Shown here one piece after another: positions 47,101-58,600 of a stretch of 64,000 bases of DNA (position 1 is the first letter of the stretch; each line of letters begins with the position of its first letter). Below the pieces are notes generated by a model, which was given only the letters and a program-made list of their open reading frames with translations, was not told the DNA's origin and ran no database searches. The stretch is taken from contig NC_066326.1 of NCBI RefSeq assembly GCF_022539315.1, positions 20,228,601 to 20,292,600 of the forward strand. Reading direction: 5' to 3'. The DNA is from Serinus canaria (Eukaryota; Chordata; Aves; Passeriformes; Fringillidae). The translations under genes were made by a program, and so were the position numbers.

Positions 47101-48000
47101 TTTTTATTTAGCTGTATATTCATCTTTAAATGACATTTACTGTTTCTTTCTAAAACAGAAATAACTACAAATAAAAATAACAGATTACAAACAGAAATGA
47201 AGTTCCTAACAGAGATATTAAATTTAGTTAAATTTGTCTCCATGGCAACACTTTAGGAAGATTTCCAGAAAGAAAATACATAATTTCCTTTTTTCTTAAA
47301 CACTGTCCCTTATATCTACTGCAATATGTTTCGAGGAGGAAAATTTTGCATCAAGAATGACAAACCCATATTTTACTTTGAAAATAACCTGGAAACTTAA
47401 CTTATTTCAGTTACGTAATAATATTTTTCTTCTATGTAAATAATTGTACAGTATTTATATAAACTCCAAGACACCGGGTACTGATCAATTCTTGTAACTA
47501 CTAAAGAAAGCATTTCACTTCAAGGTTTGCAAAACATTCATAAATTGGCTGGACAGAGTCACAAATTGCTTTTCAGTTGTGATCAGCCTTCCCTAATGAA
47601 TTTGGACTTCCTAAAACTCCTCAAATTGAATTTGTATGCATAATGTTTCTATGAACTTCTCAAATGCTCACAAATAATTGCACTTGGCAATGCACCCTTT
47701 GAAAAAGGATTGTATTACCTTTTGGAAAAACTCAGTTTGAGCTATGCAAACTTATTGGTGAAATACGTCACAGTCCTACAGAAGATTCTGTTTCTGGAGG
47801 ATTTTGGTCTTTTTGTACTCACACCAGTGCTGCAGTTTTTCACTTTGGCGCCTCCCTGCAGCCGGTCCTTGTGAAATTAATGGTGCATTTTTGATTTAGG
47901 GGTGTTTATAAACCGCAAGGAAAGTTCCATCACCACCTTTCAGATTCTTTATTATATAGTGCTCTTCGGTGAGTTGGACTACATGAAAATACAAAATAGA
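44105..48000. other. Unique, gene-free sequence
   Basis: No gene and no recognisable interspersed repeat. Bases 44940-45500 and 47000-47480 are strongly AT-rich. A 16-bp-period duplication of TTTGCTGTATTCACA lies at 46077-46107. Bases 46500-46740 are GC-richer with short frames on both strands. Confidence 0.55.
46077..46107. repeat. 15-bp near-tandem duplication
   Basis: TTTGCTGTATTCACA occurs at 46077-46091 and 46093-46107 without mismatch, separated by one base. It is a simple slippage product. Confidence 0.9.
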
Positions 48001-51000
48001 GCTCATTATTAGCCTTTTCTCTCTCTTAAAGTCCCAGTGACTTGCTTCACATTTACCTGACTGCTCTCAAAGTAACGTCCTTGTGCACTGCAGCATTTCA
48101 GACCATTTCGCTCCTGTTCTCTCTGTGGTTGTAAATCATTGCATGAATAAAACCAAAAGCAGTGAAACAACAGAATGGAATCAATTCCCCCTCTATTCCT
48201 GAGCCATCTTTTAGGAGAGGATAGTGTGGTGGTAGAGGGTTTGAGAAAACTCCTTCTCACTGACCACCAGACAGGCTGAAAACTGTCTGCAAGGCATATT
48301 CCTCTAACAGACTGGCTCAAAATATACCAGATTAAGTGTTATTTAAATTGGTATTAAATCCTTGCAGTGTGCTTGCCATATGAACACTGTATCTTCATCT
48401 CTGGGGATTAACAAATTCAGTGGTTTAAGGCAGAGACACTTTGTAAATACACCCCATAAATTACACGTGGGCTTTTGGGAATAACCCAGACTGCTGTGGG
48501 ACACCCAGCCAGACAGAATTGCCAACATGTGGCTTTTTCATTGCCTGTGCACCTCGGGAGTACTCCCAGGTATGTCTGAGGCTGGGACTCCCCAGCCCCT
48601 GGGCATGTGCTGCTCTGGGGGCTATCCTGAGTTTCACTCTGAGTTTTCAGTCCTTACAGCTTTCTTCTTGACACCAAACCCAAAAGCCAAAATCTCTTTT
48701 CCTCCCCACGGATCCTGAGGGTGCATTTCTTCATATGGACCACCTTGATCCTCTCTGTCCACAGCTTGGTGTGCTTTTCCTGCACTGAGCTGCATCATCA
48801 GCGTGGTGTCATGAGCAACTACACTCATGGAGCAAGAAATGGGTTTTAATATTAAATTGGGAAAGCCTGCACTAATAAAGCAGCATGTCATTTTCCCCCC
48901 TCTCTTTTCTAATGTAGGTAAATTCAAATTAATGCTCTCAGCTTACTATATGTTGGCATAACTTACATCATGGATAAATCTCATATTTCCTTCAGTGTTG
49001 TGATCTGATATGCATTGCCACATGCATGTGCTACACATGAATAAAGCTTTAAAAAGTCTGCTTTTATAGCTGTTTATGTTATGTGATTGAGTTCTGGTAG
49101 AGAGAAAATTTGCCAGGACTAAAGGTTATTACTGGCTGTTCTGCAACTAATATTGCCTAGAACTAAAGCAATTAGGCTTGACAAAATACGAGCTGCTTAA
49201 AAAAATGCACTCTTGAAAGTTGGGCTTGTAATGGAACTTGAGTTAATACATGCTACTGACGTGGAGATTTTAATTAAAAGAAGGAGAGAAAAATAGCTGC
49301 TCTGCTAAGATGGAAGTCCAAGGGAGGTTGTCCTGCAGGTGAGCAGAGTCAAGGTGGTTTTGCAGCAAAATGCATCCCCTGAGGGGATGGGATGGATGAC
49401 AGAGGAAGGATGGATTCTGAATGGAGCAGTAATGATCAACATAAAACTGTGAAAAATAACCAGCTTTGTCATCGTATCATTTCCTCCTAGGACACAGGAA
49501 TTGTTTTTGCAGTGGATTACCTTCACTACATGCAGCAAACCCCAAAGGTTTGGGCCAGGAACGGCTGCCATGCATCAAGAAGCACCAATTTCCACGCTTT
49601 ATTTCATGGCTGTCAAAAAGAAGGGGGAAAACATTTGTAGGATTGTCCAGAAGATTCTCACTCATCGTTCTGCAAGTGAGCCTTGACTCAGACTTTCAGT
49701 TTACACCAGCGGTATTTAAAATACAGATGTGTGAATACTTCATTCTTTTCATTTATCTGGCCAGCCCCAAAAATTTTGGGCTGAGTTGGATCATTTTGAG
49801 TCACTGTGTAACGAGACCTATTTCTTTTTCCCAGCAAAATGAAAAACTAAGCCAAAAAACTGGAAACAAACCAATCCAGAGTGCTTAGTTCAAAAAAATA
49901 ACACATTTCGTCTGATTATTTTTAGTTTGCATTTAATTTATAATTAAATAAGCCTAGTCTTAAGACACTGTGTTGAAACACAAATAGTATTTGAATAAAA
50001 ATTGTTTTTTCATCTCCTCAGAACTGGGGAGGCTTTTAGTTTTATTTTTAGCACAAACTCTTGCTAGAGTTTGGTAATCCTTGTATCTGGCTTAAATTTT
50101 GGAAGGGTTTTACTGGCTTCATTCACACAACCAAAAGGACATCCCCCCATTTAGACATTCCATATTGCTGTTGGTATTCTTTTAATTATATTTTACCAAC
50201 ACTCTATCTTCTCCCAGTCCTCTGAGATTTAAATTTCAGTTGTCAGTCACTGACAAACTGAAGAAGATGCAGCATTTCTAATTCTCTACATTTTTCTATA
50301 CTGAGAATGAACCAAATGTCTTAGAAATAAAGACATGGCTAAATGCTTTGAGTTCTACATTCTCCATCAGGTGGTAGTTTAGTACAACTGGGTTAAACAC
50401 AACTACAATATAGTTGTACTTAACTCTGTAGAAGTCTATTTATTGATCTACCAATCAAAAAATTTTCTAAGGAAAAGGAATTTTTATGTATACAATGAGA
50501 AGCAAAACTACAACTGAGCATTCACATCAGAAAAAAAAATCAGATATTGAATATTTGAGATTAAGCCAGAACAAGAAATACCAACAGGATGACATTTTTC
50601 TATGCATCTTTGAGGTTTTATTGGAAAATGACATTCTGTTTAATGATAGAAGAATGACCTGATAGTTAAGAAATGCAAATAAAGCTTTATTTGCATACAG
50701 CAACACACATTAATAAATACTGTCCTCCTGGGGAGGACAGCAATGGACCAAAAGCAAAGAAAATTGCCAGAACTGCTGACAAAGATGTATGAATGACAGA
50801 AGTCTAAAGAGTAACAGAGCCAAACGAAACCAGGAGGTATCAAAGTGGATCTTGTAAAAGCTTCTCAAAATTTTCTGCTGCGATGCATTTTGGGACTTCT
50901 GATGTCAAGGTTTTCAATCAAATCTGCTGTTTAACAACAACAACAAAAAAGAAACATTGATATGCTCTGAAATAATCTTGCTGTGAGATGTTTCCAGGAA

Positions 51001-52953
51001 AATCTTTATTTACATTACCTGTCACAATGGCCTACGGAGATTGCCCGTGTAATGACAGACAAATCTGGTGTACTATAAGTGCTTTAAAATGTTTGACAGA
51101 CACTTCCAAGAAGTTGGAAGACTGAAAATAATATGAATGGTTTCACAAGAGGAAGGTCATAGAAAGCCTCAAGGTTTTTTTAATTTAGAATTCCAGCGAA
51201 GCATAAAGAGTATAATTATTTGTATTTGCTGCATTTTATAAACTGCATAATACAGTCATTCTTTCACTCCTTAAAGTTGTCATTTTACAGTACAGTTCAG
51301 GACTGCAGTGGTAACATATTTTCCAAAGGTCAGTTTTCCAATTATAATCCAAAATTTGATGTTAATATTTTTTCTTATAGCCATGTTGTAACCGCATTCT
51401 GTTAATTTCATAAAGATTTCATTTAGCTGAGGTAGGTGGTATTCTGGGCATACGAACAGTCACCTAACGTCAACAGCAAGCAGTAACTGTAACTACTGAC
51501 TTCCCATCATTTGCAAAAAAATATTTTCCCAAAAATTATAGCATGTAGAACTAGACAGCATCCAAGTCTCTCACTGGGAAATGACAGGGATTTTCTTACT
51601 GCTTTATATATTCATGAACACTTTAAAGTCTCATTAGATTTTGCAGGCAATCCTATACATTCTTCAGTTAATGTCCGAGATAAACTTATTTGACAAGTCC
51701 TAAAAACAGAATGATTCCATTGAGCAGCAATGATTTTTATCTATTTCTTTCCCACCTCCCTCAACTCAAACATCCCTTTAGAGACAGTCATCATGGAAAA
51801 ATCACAGAATTAATTTAGCTCACGCAAGCATTAGAATTGGGAAAAAATGTAGTATTTTACTGCTTTATTTAATGCTGCTTTTCAGGTTCTTGCCATTTCT
51901 TTACATTGTTTGCAGTAAACTTGCAATTTACATACTCTGGCATATTTCAGAATAAGCTAAACGCTCCAAACCACCAAGACGCAACCTCAGTTGCCGTAGA
52001 AAATTCCTTAATTGGCTTTGGGATAAGGAGAGATCCCAAAAGCTTTCTCGTTCCCTTTGGTCTGCAGTGGGTTTTAAAGCATGAGCTCCAGGGTCCTGCT
52101 CTTTCCCCTCCCTGGGCAGGATGGGCACCGCTTCTGGGTGATGGAGCAGCCAAAGGCAGCTCCCTTGCTGTGCTCCAGACAAGGGGAGAGCTGGGGCTGC
52201 ATTGATCAAACACTCCTGATGTTCCCCTCTCTGGAAATGAACAGCAGCTCCTGGTGCAGCTCCTCAAACAGATTCCAGCTTTCTTTCCAACCCTCACTTT
52301 CTTGCAAGCTTTTGGGGAGTTAATGTCCAAATATTTGGAGAAGGAAATATTTAAGAGGGAAGGAGGCAGGTGAGAGTTGCCAACTATCTGACAAAGAAGT
52401 GGAAAGCATCCATGTGAATGAACACTCACCATGTCAGTTGTGCTGGTCATCTCAGGACCTCTAATTGCTTGACTTATTTTTCCAGTTTTGAACCATGCTG
52501 ATTTGAGAAAAAAAGAATGAGGAACTGTGAGGGGTGGAGAAAGCCTTAGGAATTTTGTCTCTTTGGTCACTTGCTTATGCACATTGCAAAGGTACCACAG
52601 GAGGCAGCAGGAGGATTTATCTTTATTTGTTCTTCAGGACAGAGTACGTCTCTTGGTACCTCCATGCTCTGTTCTGAGAGCAGAATTTTCAAGGGTGAAA
52701 TATTTTGAATGAATTCAGTGCTACCCTTTTGTTTTGCCTTTCTTCAATGTACTTTAAAATTTTTAATATATTTCTAAATTTCAGGGAAGGGAATTACTTT
52801 CTGGAATTCATCTGATATCATCTGACATTTCAGAATAACTAGTGTGTGACAAAAAAAGAAAGCTTTTTCATCCTGTCCAGTTACTCAGTATTTAAATTGG
52901 GTGTTGGGATTTTTAAATAAATATATTTTAAATAGATACACGAGTTAGTATTT
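48001..52953. other. Unique, gene-free sequence
   Basis: No gene and no clear transposon. Bases 48530-48720 and 52080-52260 are GC-richer. The longest frame is minus-strand 51947-52582 (211 codons), which has no recognisable domain, signal or composition of a real protein and is overlapped by plus-strand frames. A small inverted repeat (AGTACAACT / AGTTGTACT) spans 50381-50420. Bases 49880-51900 are AT-rich with several non-repetitive stretches. Confidence 0.5.
50381..50420. repeat. 9-bp inverted repeat with alternative inner pairing
   Basis: AGTACAACT at 50381-50389 is reversed at 50412-50420 as AGTTGTACT. A nested alternative, ACAACTA / TAGTTGT, uses the same right arm with a 5-nt loop. 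It is a weak AT-rich hairpin with no inferred role. Confidence 0.75.
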
Positions 52954-53100
52954 TTGCAATTATTCTTATTTTTAATACATAGCTACAGCAGTTTCTTGAG
53001 ACAATTTTTAGTGAAGAATTACTACTTTCCTCTTTCCTTGTTATATCTTGTATCAATTTGGAGCAATAATGACTCTGCATGGAATATGTGGGAAAACAAA

Positions 53101-53136
53101 ACCCAAAAACAAAATAAAACCCAAAAACAAAATAAA
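53101..53136. repeat. 18-bp perfect tandem duplication
   Basis: The A-rich unit ACCCAAAAACAAAATAAA occurs twice head to tail without mismatch. It is low-complexity sequence. Confidence 0.9.
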
Positions 53137-53967
53137 AAATTTAATTCTGAGCTCATTAAAGTTAATGAAAAAGCTCAAGTGAAAACACCACAGTCAGAAT
53201 CAGGCATCATTTCCAAACTCTTCAGGAGGAAGCAGAGCCTTCCAGGGAGGTTGAGCTGTTGGGTGTTTCACCTGTGGAAGGGGATTTGTTTCCCTGCTGA
53301 TGGATGGGGCAGCGATTCCCAGTGGGATGGGTGACCCTGGCCCAGTCCTGAGGTGCCTCTGGACACGGCGCTGACCGTGGAGTGGCCAAACCTCGCTGTG
53401 GCTTTGGGTCTGGATAAATGTGCTCTGCCAGAGACCACCTCAGCATTTCACTGGTGACTTGAACTGCATTTGAACCCGAGGAAAGCAGGAATGCATTAAC
53501 CCCCTCAGCCCCGCTGGAGTCAATGTCAGGGTCCCTCAGACCCATGAACGTCACACGTCTGTCCCAGCAGCCTGGAGCCCCAGGTCACACCTGTCCTGAA
53601 CACCTTGGGAAACTCCTCATCAGTGCCCAAATAATGGCATATCGGTTAATATTTGTTTGGCTTCTCAAACTGCTTCACTTCTCATTTTAAAACCACAGGT
53701 AGGCAAAGCCTCTTCTCAAGTAATATTAAATTCTTGCTCTTGATATGCACTAACAAAGCTTCTTCTAATGGAGTAACACCTTCTGAATTGTGTTCAATAA
53801 ACAAATGTTTGGCTCAGCAGGCCAAATTCCATTTTCCACCATTCCCTGGTGTTTTCTTTTATCCTACAGCAAAATGAAGGCAAAAAAGTAACTAGCCTGA
53901 AATAGTAATTACTGGAACTGAATCCATCTGGTACAGGAAAAGGGTGTGGAATTCTTTCATCTGTGCC

Positions 53968-53987
53968 GTGCATGATAAATCATGCAC
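53968..53987. repeat. 20-bp palindrome with TGATAAATCA core
   Basis: GTGCATGAT and ATCATGCAC are exact reverse complements separated by AA. The core TGATAAATCA contains two inverted TGAT half-sites, the type of half-site used by PBX and related homeodomain proteins. Whether a protein binds here is unknown. Confidence 0.9.
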
Positions 53988-54454
53988 ATAAATGCAGAAA
54001 TCATAGATAAAAACATGACTTATTTTAAGAAAGAATTGCTGCATTTCATGGTGAAATATTGAATATTATGCTTAAAAGCATTTCAGAAAAATAAGTATGA
54101 ATCAACAATGTGACAGCTGGAGAAATTTTTAAAGGTACCATAACCTGTTTCCAGTCCTTCCTAACTTTATGCAGTCATGTAATAAAGTACAAATTTCATT
54201 TAATTTCTGCTAGATATCCAGCTGTGGCTTCCAAAACCTGTTAAAAAGATTTTTGCAAAATAAATTACCATGTGCTTTCTGCATCATTGGTTTTCAGTCT
54301 TCCAGGACTGTTAAATGCAATCCTGAGTAAATAAGATTGAGTAAAGAGGAGATTTCTTGAGGATCAAATTTTGCACTTCCACTCTCATGATCCAGAAATT
54401 GGTCTGAAAAGCTGGCACCTGTACTTTAATGTTAATTACTTTGCCGACACAACC

Positions 54455-54515
54455 TTATCTCAGCAGCTGTTGCCAGCTGTTATCAGCTGTTATCAGCCAG
54501 AGCTGCCTGAGATAA
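54455..54515. promoter_or_regulatory. Candidate E-box/GATA motif cluster
   Basis: Within 61 bp are three CAGCTG E-boxes spaced exactly 10 bp apart (54464, 54474, 54484) and four GATA motifs: TTATCT at 54455-54460, TTATCA at 54480-54485 and 54490-54495, and AGATAA at 54510-54515. The outer GATA motifs belong to a perfect 9-bp inverted repeat, TTATCTCAG (54455-54463) and CTGAGATAA (54507-54515), extendable inward through one bulged base. E-box plus GATA pairs are known binding sites of TAL1/GATA complexes in blood and vessel cells, and CAGCTG is also a general bHLH site. The 10-bp spacing may simply reflect a tandem duplication, so regulatory function is inference. Confidence 0.4.
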
Positions 54516-55564
54516 TGTAACTGTAGTGACATTCTAGGGGTAGAATTTCTGAAATGCTTTCTATTGCAAGAATTCATGTTTAACATGACAATTATGGAAT
54601 TCAGTATTTATTACTGGCAGGATTTACCTTTTCATCCACCACGACCTGCCCATGGTTTCAAAGAGTGCATGAAAAAGTGACGACAGCTCCTTTACAAGGG
54701 GACTGTAATGGCTCAGTGCTGAAATGAGATCCACATCTTTCCTGGTGTGGCAATAAAATTATCTGGGAAGAAGCTGTTCCTCAATGTTTGCAATGTGACA
54801 GCATTATTGCTTTGGGTTTTTTTGTCTTTTAAGGTACAGTCACCTGTGTGCATCTGAGGGCAGGGCAGGCTGCCTCTACCTTGCTTTCAGCCTGGCTCAG
54901 ATCAAGCCTGGAAGAGAAGATGGTAAAGGCAAGGTGGGATGTTACTTTGAGCAGAGAGCCCTCCTTTGGCTATCAGCTCAAACCTGGCAGAAAATAGCAG
55001 CTCCTGGCAGCCTCTACAGCTCTCACTAATAATGCCCCTGGGGCTCTCCTGCCCCTGGGTCAAGCCTGTGTTTGCTCTCTGCCCTTCCACTGTGTCCCTC
55101 CAGCCTTCTCTAGTCCCCTGGTCCTGCACCCAGCCAAGTGTCTCTGCTGAGTCAGTTGTCCACACAGCAACAGCTTCATAGTCTGTAAAATTTCTCCTCT
55201 GTGTTCTCTGGGAAATCTTGGATATTGTGAGGGATTGGGGGAGTCCCTTTGTATGTGTGAAATCAAACCACGTCCATCAACATGGGGCTGTCAAGATAAT
55301 TTGAAGCAAACTCCGCAAACCCTGCAGAACTGCAAACAATAAAATTGTTTCATGTTGGACTGTTTATAAAAGCATCCAATGAGAATGATTTTTTAGTAGT
55401 ACTGGCTACTGATGGATTTGACCTTGTGACTTACAGACGAAAAACTTATTAGGAACTTATTCCTAATCTTACTAGGAACTGTTGGACTCATTGTAACTCT
55501 CAGCCTTTGTTTGTTTGTTTGCTTTAATTGGAACAGTTACAAATATTTTTATTTAATTTGAAGA

Positions 55565-55645
55565 GTCATAGAATCTTTTATGTTAGAAAAAAGCTCTGAG
55601 ATTATTGAATCCAATCATCAACCCAACACTGCCAAAGAAAGCTTA
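55565..55645 (-). mobile_element. CR1 LINE 3' fragment
   Basis: On the plus strand the block reads GTCATAGAATC, then GAGATTATTGAATCCAATCA and TCAACCCAACACTGCC, the reversed CR1 3' tail. It is an old, diverged minus-strand copy of about 80 bp. No coding part remains. The right boundary is approximate. Confidence 0.85.
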
Positions 55646-58600
55646 GCACATTAAACACAGAACAATTTCTCAGTTGATTTAATGGTAGAGATTTCGTTTA
55701 TCCCTAAGATTAAGATCCATATAAGGATACTAATGGAAGTCCCATACCACAGCATTGGCTGCTCTGTGTGCATCACAGTGTTTAATAAACCTTATGCATC
55801 ATTTGCTTCCAATTAAAATGCTTTTTAAAAGTAAAACACAAACATGAAATTCTTTGTTGAAGTGACAAACTGGTAATTACCTCTTTGATGGCCTCTTCCT
55901 CTTGGGGATGTTGTGGTGGTCCCTGAGCTGTATGCCCACAGGGCCATGGAAAATGGAGGCTGATGTGGACCATCCTCCCCTCTCTTCTTCCTTCCCTCCG
56001 TGTCCCGCTCATCCCACAAAATGTTTTAGAGGAGCTGGTGGCTGGTCCTCTGTCTGGGTGAGTCAGTAACAGGACCATGGGATAGGCTGTCCCCATGCCC
56101 CACAGATCAGCTCTAAACCAGGGCCTTGGGTCTTGTTTGTTAACTTGGAACGATGTTGTGAGGATTAGAAGGGATTTTGTGGACTTCTCCAAATTAAATT
56201 GTTTGGTTCAGCTGCCTTTGCTAGATGTGTGCTTTAATTCAGGCATATAATATATCCCAAGTTAGCACAAGGTTTGTATTTGGAGTTAATATTATCTATG
56301 TCTATATTACCATCAAAGCTGCTTTAGGTGAGTTAGTGAGAATACTCACATTTAATTAAAAAAAAAAGTTATATGAGCTAAGTTTTTGGTTGTTTTTTCT
56401 AAAAATAAATAAAAAACATTATCCTTGCAGCCTGAAAAGAAATCAAGGGTTGCTTGATTGGCTTTTAGTCACCACCATATGTTTTTTTCCTTTGCAAAGG
56501 GCAGTAGGAAATTATTGCATTACACAAGTGGAATTTAAAATGTTGCTGATGCACTTAAGGATGCTCTTTCCTGAGAAGAATCATTATGTATGACCACTCT
56601 CTTTAAAAATGTGATTACAACAGTTGAGCAGATGGTAGACACTTGGGGTCAGCTCTAAGGAGATCTGTATTTACAGTGTATTAATAATGGTTTAAACTTT
56701 CTCATAAATAGATGTTGATTAATTTTAAATCCATTTGTAGAAATCTAGCATTGCCAGACTATTTCCTGAAACCACAATACAAAGTATGATAAACACCATC
56801 CGTTAATCCAGACTAATGTACTCCACACATTAAAAAAAATTCACTAAAAGGATTAAAGTAATTTTTCAAACATGAAAAAAACCAGATTGTATATTTCATA
56901 TATACTTTGCGTGTTGAATTTTTGACAGTCCACTCTTCATGGATAGAATTATGTATTTTTATCCTTTGCTGTAACATGCTTTCAAGTAATTTATATTTAA
57001 TTTTATATTCTGTTTGGGATTTCTTTGCTACTTTGTCACACATCTAGTTCATTCCATTGAGTGGAAAACAGATTAATTCACTCAGGTGAAAGAGCAGGAG
57101 GAAAACTTAGGAAAAGTCTGTTTTAAAGGCAAATGGGCACAATTTTGCTGGAAATAAATAGCATGAAATGGTGAGTCTCAACCTTAGGCACTTTTTGACC
57201 CTGTATTTTGGATTTTGGATCATAAAAGAGCGCAGGGCATTTCTGCAAGCCTGAGACCTGCTTGGAAGTCCCAAGCTAAAAGCTGTTGGGCCGAAGTGTC
57301 CGTCAGCTGACGTCAGGAGGGTTTTGTGTTTCCAAGGGAGGGAAGAGGTTCAGTGTACAGGTACCTGAGAGTTTCATGTCCCTGCTCACAGAGAGCCCTG
57401 TGTGCCCTTACAGACATTCAGACACCAGGGACAGAGCACACAAATGCACACAGAGGCCTGGGTGTGTTTTGTGCTTGTTTATGCAAACTCTGGTGCTCAG
57501 CGACTTTAACTGTCTGAAACTTGAGGGCAATTAGATTAAAAATTCAACTGACAGCTGACACTTCACAATCCACACAAATACAAAACCAAATTTGGGATTG
57601 TAGTAGGATTATTTTATTTCCTTCATAAAAGTTTATGTAAGAGAGAGATGCTCCTCATCCTAGCAATTGTTAAACACTAGAGAATTTATAGGCCAGAAAG
57701 AAAAAATAAATTGATCTTAAATGGGTTTGTGAGCTATCACAGTCTTGAAATGGTATGAAGTGACAAACTTTAAAATGGGAGCTAGGGGTGAAGAAATGAT
57801 GATGAACTTTCAGTTTGACTTCCACCAACAAACTTTTGTGCATAATTTTTTGCATAAAGGTGTAGAACTGAGTAACTTTTTCTTCATAGCATTCCCTTCC
57901 TTTTCATTGTTCCTTTGTTTCCGGAAGATAAAGCCCAGAAATTGCCCTCTGAGCAGCAAATGTAGAAACTACCCATTCTGGCACTGTTTTACAAGGGCTG
58001 TGGAATTGAAGTATCCTTAGCAAGGGCTTCTAAGCAGTGAGAAATTTATTGCTTTTCCTATTCGGTTGAAATCTTGTGACTTGTGGATTTGACTTAATGT
58101 TCCAAACTCATATCTAAATTTATTCCTTAGATCTGTACTCCTACTGAAACAGACAAAACCCAAGAATGAGGGAAAGTTCCGAATGTGTGTAAATATCATG
58201 ACACTGTCCAAGAAACACAGTCCCAGGTGTCTTCAAAGATCTAAGAGAGAGAGCAGGACTAAACTTCTGTCATTGTGAAGTTGCTGCTTTTGTAAAACAT
58301 ATTAATCCAAATCAGCAAAGCAACTAATATAGATTTTTAAATCCCACTGAATTCAACATGGTTAAATCAAACAGAGTGAGCTTCAGGCTGTGCCTTTGTC
58401 CAGTTTGATTTTCAGCTTAGTTTTCTCTGACCCTTCTCTGCAGTTTCTCCATGCCTACACATACTGTTTTGGATGACTAACACAACTTACCAGAATTTGA
58501 GTGTAGAAATTGCCATTCTCATATCCATATTTCCTCCTGCTTTCAAATTTTTTGTAAGTTGTACAAAATCCTGGTAATCTTTGCATGCTGTGCTGCACAA

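Larger units (their letters stand above)
52954..55564. other. Unique sequence with a motif-rich segment
   Basis: No gene is recognised. An 18-bp duplication is at 53101-53136. Bases 53220-53620 are GC-richer with a 110-codon minus-strand frame of no known family. Bases 53930-54330 are AT-rich and contain a 20-bp near-perfect palindrome (53968-53987). A dense E-box/GATA cluster is at 54455-54515. Confidence 0.55.
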
